A DNA stretch of 64,000 nt from Macrosoma leucophasiata (taxonomy: Eukaryota > Arthropoda > Insecta > Lepidoptera > Hedylidae), in NCBI GenBank assembly GCA_036365455.1, contig JAWQUS010000004.1, forward strand, positions 9,493,501-9,557,500. Direction: 5' to 3'. This document shows, one piece after another, positions 57,938-64,000 of the stretch. The first letter of the stretch is position 1; every line of letters starts with the position of its first letter. A program made the position numbers and the translations under genes. The notes under the pieces were generated by a model. That model was not told the DNA's origin. It ran no database searches and saw only the letters and a list, made by a program, of their open reading frames with translations.

Positions 57938-60900
57938 CTAATAAATGTCAGCATTTTTAAAAACAAACTGATTCTCAGCATATCCTCGGGCGCCTGTGCC
58001 TTCTATAGCAAACAGAGAGCCGGCTTCAGGTTGTTGTACTAGTTCCGCAGCATTCAGTCCATATTTACTGGTTGTCACGTACAATGTGGAGAGATCATAG
58101 CCACCCCAAACCACCGACGTGACTCTGCTTGCTGGTAAATTATGCCGCTCTAGTAGTTTCCCGGCTCTTGGGTCGATTTTGATTACCTGAAAAGTATAAT
58201 TTTACCAATTACGTAAACCCTGTGACATTAAGTCTGCGAATTATGATTCTTTTTATTTTTACTAGCGGCTCGCCCCGGCTTCGCTAGGATGCAATGAATG
58301 TATTATAGCCTATGTCACTCAGTGAAAATGCAGCTTTCTACCAGTGTAAGAATTTTTCATGTCGTTCCAGTAGTTTTTGGGTGAAAACATTACAAACATA
58401 CATACAAAAACACAAATATTACCTGTCTATAATGTTAAGTAGGTATAGATTTATAAATTATATTTAATTTTGTAGTTGAAGCAACCATCAGTTGTGTCTC
58501 ATTTGAATTTAAATATTTTAGTGACGAGAACAAATGTTTAGGGTTCCATTTTTCCGTTTATTTATATTTTTTGATACATACACGGTTTTGTATTTGTACT
58601 ATTTTTTTTATTAAACCGAGATTTTGACCGAAAGGGCATCTACTCACTTTTCCTCCATTATAACACGCCACCCACAGATTGCCATCTCTATCAATTGTCA
58701 TGCCATCAGGATCACCACTCACATTATTGGCTTGGAAGCTGAATATTGTTCTCCTATTGCCTGTAAAGGTACTTCATTTATAGTACATACTTTCTAAAAT
58801 TTGAAATGATATACAAGTTAGTCAAAAATATAATGATAATTACATAAACTATAATTATGGGTTTGTCATTTTTTTGCTTTTACAAAGGATCTCCTCTCTA
58901 ATTCCAATTAACCTGAGGCCAAAATGTTTATGCGTTACCACCTCTAAAGCCTAACATATTCGCCTCTGTGACTAGTCTTTTGCTCAATTTTAGCTTCAAA
59001 ACATATTCTTAAATAGTGCTTTATTTTTGTGGTAGTGTATCCAACCGCTACTTTTGTTCAAACGTAACTTCACGCCTGTAATCCCCGAAGAGGTAGGCAG
59101 AGGTAAATGCATGCATTCAAACATACATGCAAACACCCACGATTCGCCGGTTACGTTTTGTCCCAGGTAACAGGTGGCGAGCCTGTTGACATCTCCAGGC
59201 ACATTACAAACTTCGAGGTACTGGGAAATTTCCAGAAAATTGAAAAGTCGCAATAGAACCAGAGATAAAGGACTTTACACCATTATCTCTGATAACCCAC
59301 GACCCGGGAATCGAACCCAGGACCTTAACGTAGTAGTAGTGGCCTGCTACCACTAGGCTACCGAGCTACTTTTGTTTACTTACGTATATTTCCAGTGTCA
59401 AGTTCAAAATCAAAGACGTCAACGTTCCTAGTGGGTGTGTCTATGTAGAACATGAATTTATTGTCCGCAGTCCATGCAATCCCATTGGAGATGGACACCG
59501 GTCGTACTTTCTCTTCAGGTTCGACATAATTGTTCTCGTTCAACACGTACAGTGAGCCTCTGTCCTTGTCCACTTTTTCATTTGTAATTTTGCCCATTGT
59601 ACCTGAAACGCATGTGATCATATAAATTGAAATGTGGAATTTAAATGGTAGCACTTTCATGTTCCGGAGAAGTGAAACAGACCTCAGGAGATGTATTAGG
59701 GCCTGCGTTCAGTTACGGTGGGGCACGGCATGGAGAGGGACGGCACGCTTCAGTATACCGAAGCATCCTGTGGCATCCAGCCGCCCGCCGTGGCATGCCA
59801 CAGGATTGTCCACGAAAATAATCCTTTACCGCGCCGTACTGTGCCGCGCTGGCCCTAAAGTATCACTGTGAGACCTATGAATTCTGCATTGTTTACTTTT
59901 TTACTCGTCTGTGAGTAAATGCGAAGCAATCGTTTATAACAATAGGCTCCAGACATAATATTTGTTCCGCAGATGATTTGTGATCGACCTTATAAACTGA
60001 ATTTAAGAACGAATAGTAGTCGTCAGTAGTCGTCGGAATAGGTACAATTTATCCCCCATACATCGATGTTGCTTGAAGTATGAAAAGTAATAAATAGTCC
60101 TAATCCATTTTTGCGTTGATTTTGATTTATTTACTTTTAAAACTTGTATTTGACTGTTGACTTGTGCGATCCTGGCGATTATGTCATATTCTCCCATAGA
60201 TAACGCACAACTGTTGTGGACGTCGATGAGGAATGCTTTGTCCAATAGTAAACGTCTTTCGGCTGGAGTGATGATGATGATTTGGGTGTTTGATATGAAT
60301 ATCAATACTTATAAAATATATAAATATATAATCTTTTACTCCTTATTTTTCTTCTTTTTTCGAGACTTGGGAACCCTATTAAAGGCTTTCCGTATGATAG
60401 AGTAAGTCAATCGAAAGTTAAAGTTGTGAGGCGTTTTTATAGGGTGAATATATTCTAACCTATCAATTTACCCGCTAAAAATAAACATAGGGAAAGCGCT
60501 TCCTGTTTCTGCCAACAATATAGAAATGAACGTACCAAACCACAACCTGCCATTGGCGTCGACTTTACCATCGTTGCATCTGTTGTCGGGCATGCCCAGG
60601 TCGACGGCGCTCAGCAGCCGCAGGTCGCTGTCACCTTTTGTTGAGTTCCACGTCAGCAAGTACAACTCCGTCCGGACACTGACCATCAATAGTTGAGGGT
60701 AATCCTTCACTCGGACAATCAGCGATACGGGACCGTACTCTGAAATGTCAGTTAATACAGTAGTAGAAAATGTATAATATTATCTAGAAATAATTACATT
60801 TTCTGTATATTTCGCTGGTGGTAGAGTCCCATTGTAGGGATTCGATGGCGTGGTAGCCAAATGGTAGTGTTTAGCACTATTGTGTTCCGGTTAGATGGCA

Positions 60901-63442
60901 ATGTATGGCTCCGTTATAACTATCACAGAGACAAACTTATATCGCAGGGGTGGCACGTGGTTTGTGTAGAAGTCTATAGGTTGATGTTATAATATGAAAT
61001 TCTTAATATACATATTATTATATATTCTTAAATAATTATATGGAACTCTGCTAAGTGAATGACTACGATTATGACGAACAGATTTTTCATTTTCTTCTAT
61101 GAAGGAATTGAAAAATTTGATGATTCACGTATCGGTTAAATATTATTATTAAATTGGTATTTATTAATACATTTTGGATTATTATTATAAGTAATTCTCT
61201 CTAGGTAGCTTATAACCCGACAATGCAAAAGTGTCCTTGTAGACCAATTTGAAATAAATGATTTGAATTTATAACTTAACAACCATGTGAACTGCATACT
61301 TGTTTGTTATATTCATCACAATAAAAAATAATTCCTATCTTTTCTGTATTTAGAATTGAATCGTATACTTTATAATTTGGATAGATAATGGACTCGGTAC
61401 ATTAAAAGAACGTTCGCTTAATATAAATATGAAGTCGATTTAATTATTAAAAGCACAGAATAGGGCGGATCCCTTAAAATCAGCGGTTCGACAGTCTGAC
61501 TACATCGATTTTATCCTCATTTATGTGTTTGATTCTTCTTGTCCTTTCGTACTGTTATAGTGCTCTATCATTAGATCTTACATGAATGTCGGCAACTTTA
61601 GTAACAGTTTCAACCTATAGGGGATTTTGTGATCAAAGGCGATGTATGATTGTTGTTTTCCCTTCAGAAATATTGACAGCAAAGTGATGGCAATCGCCAA
61701 TTTTGTTTACGGTGACAACAAACATTCTTCAGGCGCTTTAATATTTTTTTGTTTGGACTTATTATTATAAAAATATAACTACGTTAAGAAAAACCGACTT
61801 CAAAACTGAAAAGTAAAAAATAATAAAGATTTAATTGTAATTATATACTACCTATTATTTATATGTGCTATTTACTAATAGGTTTGAAGTCGGTGCCAAG
61901 CCTTATACAAATAATTATATTTCAATCACTTAAATATGAATACGAGCAAATTAATACACTGAACAAAACGAAACCAGCGAATCGTGGGTGTTAGCATGTA
62001 TGCTTGAATTCATGCATTTACCTCTGCCTACCCCTTCGGGGATTACAGGCGTGAAGTTACGTTTTAATACAATGAAATGCCTACTTTAGTGATTTTGGCT
62101 TGGCACCGACTTCAAACCTATTAGTAAATAGCACATATAAATAATAGGTAGTATATAACTACAATTCAATCTTTATTATTTTTTACTTTTCAGTTTCGAA
62201 GTCGGTTTTTCTTAACGTAGTTATATTTATTTAATACTTTTTAGTTTATTGCTGCACTGCCAATTAGATTAATGTTCACATCTGTTAAATTTGTAAAATC
62301 TCTCTCTCTCTCTGACTCTTTTAGCTTCGTGACAATTAGATATCTGATTTTAATTGTTTAGATGTGTCGATACAAAATTATTACACGAGTATACGAAATC
62401 AATGAAAAAATTTTATCCACGAAGGAGTAAATAAGCTGTGTTGTGTCATCGATGAGTAAATGTGTCATTGTCACTTGTTGTCATCTTGTTGTCATGCGCA
62501 TTAGGACTATCTAGGACGTCAGTGGATTCAACGCACTGTATGACAACTTGACAACTCGCCGTCTATTCTTATTTCTTTAGCCTGAGGTGATAGTAAGTAG
62601 AAAAATGCTCATAAAATAAAAACTGATGGGCCTATCGGAATAGAATTTTTGTGGGGCCAATTCGAAACTATTCCGCATCAAACAAAAAACGAATTACGTA
62701 AATCGGTCCAGAAATCTCGGCGAAATTCGCGTACATAAATAAAAAAAAAATAAAAAAAATAACGGCCGAATTGAGAACCTTCTCGTTTTTTGAACTCGGT
62801 TATAAACCAGAGATTTCAATATTGATGCATTGCTGCTCTGTTTTAGCTCTGTTTCATTAGTCCTATGCTGTTTGTGTGAAATTACGGAGCCGTACATTAC
62901 TACCTGACCGGAATACGATAGCGCTGTACATTGAACAGATTACAATTAGAGTGGTGCCTATGAAGTTCTACTTTCAATCACCAATCTTCATTCAAAGTAT
63001 ATTTTTTTGTTACTATCAGGTATCAGGCGACGCTACTCGTCACGGTTCATTGTTATCGTCACTAGTTCAGAGGATTTGTGTGCAAAAATTTATATCACAA
63101 CAATTTCGAGGTGATTTCTTCGCCTCGAATTAAATCATGCAAAAACAATGCAGGATAGAGATGGTATTAACGTGCATTGGAAAAGATTATGTAGTTTCTA
63201 ACGTGCTGATGATAGCCGGTAAGTCATTACTGTTTGGGCCTGATATTTCACTCGAGTGTGATCCTCTGATTGGGCAAAAACTGAGATTACATAGAATGTT
63301 ACTTACCAATTTTTTTACTTGTAACGTTGCCAGTATCTCCGTCCATCCGGTAAACTTTTTGATCAGTTATATCCACCCAGTACAAACTGTTCTCATCCTT
63401 TGACCAATGTGGACCTTCAAAGAACTCTCCGCCACGATACAC
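57938..63442 (-). CDS. Regucalcin/SMP-30-family protein, paralogue G, 5' incomplete
   Basis: Exons 63442-63307 (exon 2), 60739-60536 (3), 59602-59384 (4), 58760-58648 (5) and 58186-57938 (6) keep the family phases and end in a TAG stop. Motifs EGPHWSKDEN, RCNDGKVDANG, SNGIAW, PDGMTID and QPEAGSLFAIEGTG are intact. Exon 4 is three codons shorter than in C-F (GTMGKITNEKVDKDRG), and several positions differ from the C-F group (VYRMDGDTGNV, ACYNGGK), so G is an older branch. No leader exon is convincing up to 64000; it probably lies beyond the edge. AATAAA at 57894-57899. It is antisense to and downstream of moira exon 2 (474 bp gap), possibly nested in a moira intron. Confidence 0.88.
58260..58420 (-). 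repeat. Transposon end fragment (CTAGT terminus)
   Basis: On the minus strand it ends GAAGCCGGGGCGAGCCGCTAGT and contains AAAACTACTGGAACGACATG, a common insect RTE- or Helitron-like terminus. In gene G intron 5. Confidence 0.45.
59043..59366 (-). repeat. tRNA-derived SINE, intact copy (first family)
   Basis: The minus strand has A box GTAGCCTAGTGGTAG, B box GGGTTCGATTCCCGGG, body GATGTCAACAGGCTCGCC and tail GGGGATTACAGGCGTGAAG, ending 18 bp from gene G exon 4. It is the reference copy for the split SINE at 8440-9112 and the piece at 61965-62072. Confidence 0.8.
60817..61010 (+). repeat. SINE-like retroposon, diverged
   Basis: Head CTGGTGGTAGAGTCCCA and later CACTATTGTGTTCCGGT of the 402-697 family; decayed tail. 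In gene G intron 2. Confidence 0.5.
61102..61236 (+). repeat. Dispersed repeat, copy 2
   Basis: Homologous to 21575-21712 with a few differences. In gene G intron 2. Confidence 0.55.
61771..62228. mobile_element. Foldback element with 130-bp arms and a captured SINE piece
   Basis: Arms 61771-61900 and 62099-62228 are near-perfect complements (ATAACTACGTTAAGAAAAAC, GTTTGAAGTCGGTGCCAAG). The spacer contains SINE sequence 61965-62072 (GCATTTACCTCTGCCTACC, GGGGATTACAGGCGTGAAG). Non-coding; in gene G intron 2. Confidence 0.75.
62600..62810. repeat. RTE-like 3' end fragment
   Basis: AATCGGTCCAGAAATCTCGG, an A-rich run, then GAATTGAGAACCTTCTCG TTTTTTGAACTCGGTT, a pattern common at the ends of lepidopteran non-LTR elements. 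Confidence 0.45.
62878..62935 (-). repeat. SINE-like retroposon scrap
   Basis: GAGCCGTACATTACTACCTGACCGGAA matches the middle of the 402-697 family. Confidence 0.4.
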
Positions 63443-64000
63443 CTGTTTTATATCATAAATCAATCTTGAATCAAGTAATAGTATTAATTTCATATTTTTT
63501 AATGTGAATGTGGAGTGGATTAAAGCCCTGTCGTGCCTGTAAGCCATTAAACCGAGTCGTGTCGTGCCTTACTTTGTCGGATCAGATTTTTTGTCGGATC
63601 CGTGTCAGTGGCAACAGGAGGTATTGCAATGCTCGACTCCGTGTGAACACCGTCACCGTATGAGGTGAACAATAACACTGGATTTTTAGTAATTTTTATC
63701 GGAATGGACATAATGCGTACACACGTTGACAACGTACCTAACAGTCATAAGTTCTACTTTCTTAACACTAGCTTACAAATAAAGTTTAATTAATATGATT
63801 ATTCTGTCTGTTTGTAATATAAAAATCACCAATTTTTTACTAAATGTATAATTATATACCTTTACACGGTACACATCATTTTTCAATTTTTGCTTTTTTG
63901 TCTGTCGAACATAGTCCGGCTAATTAGTCTCTGGAAGGGCACGGGACGTTCACTGGCAGATAGCTGATGTAAAAAGGAGTAATTAAAGCCTCTTTTATTT
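63443..64000. other. Upstream of gene G exon 2, no exon recognised
   Basis: No hydrophobic leader followed by GTAAGT is visible on the minus strand. A 61-aa frame at 63547-63732 ends at a GTAAGG but lacks a signal-like start and resembles no paralogue. Confidence 0.4.

Noticed and set aside
63547..63732. Possible exon 1 of gene G
   Set aside because: It ends at a donor-like GTAAGG, but the peptide is not hydrophobic at its start and resembles none of the four leader exons.

Overview
The window looks like nuclear DNA of a moth or butterfly. It is AT-rich, has short coding exons split by small introns with GT-AG boundaries, and is crowded with transposon debris of lepidopteran type: tRNA-headed SINEs, poly(A)-tailed SINE/LINE ends, mariners, hAT-type MITEs with 8-bp target duplications, a BEL/Pao LTR element and jockey/RTE/CR1-like LINE pieces. 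The species cannot be named from the sequence.

The backbone is a tandem array of regucalcin/SMP-30/gluconolactonase-family genes, all on the minus strand and all with the same six-exon plan. In each, exon 1 encodes an N-terminal hydrophobic leader. Exon 2 carries an E(G/A)PHW motif, exon 3 R-C-N-D-G-K-V-D, exon 4 S-N-G-I-A-W, exon 5 P-D-G-M-T-I-D, and exon 6 the Q-P-E-A-G-S end. From left to right the copies are: A (2498-10646, intact); B (12189-12461, a lone exon 6); C (14273-20394, intact); D (22954-28515, intact); E (30569-31668, a pseudogene with a 1-bp deletion and no exon 2, whose exon 1 relic is at 39244-39339); F (41099-43917, intact, with Asn to Asp at a predicted ligand position); and G (57938-63442, exons 2-6, with exon 1 apparently beyond the right edge). 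C, D, E and F are close paralogues that also share intron and 5' flanking sequence. A and G are more diverged. With their leader peptides the products are predicted to enter the secretory pathway, unlike vertebrate cytosolic regucalcin.

Between F and G lie a truncated mariner (45843-46909), a BEL/Pao retrotransposon (46910-54586) with apparently identical 1056-bp LTR segments and one in-frame stop in pol, a jockey-like LINE remnant, and then the first two coding exons of a plus-strand gene for the SWI/SNF core subunit Moira/SMARCC (55789-57464) behind a DRE-like TATCGATA motif. No third moira exon was recognised. Gene G either sits inside a large moira intron on the opposite strand, or the moira piece is a fragment.

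The rest is mostly transposons, several nested: mariner in SINE (5711-7274), hAT MITE in SINE (8440-9112), a retroposed repeat in a hAT MITE in gene C intron 1 (19052-19916), a Harbinger-like MITE in SINE (22204-22660), and a 2.6-kb hAT-like element holding a SINE-like repeat and a LINE RT fragment (33752-36355). No functional tRNA, rRNA or CRISPR was seen.
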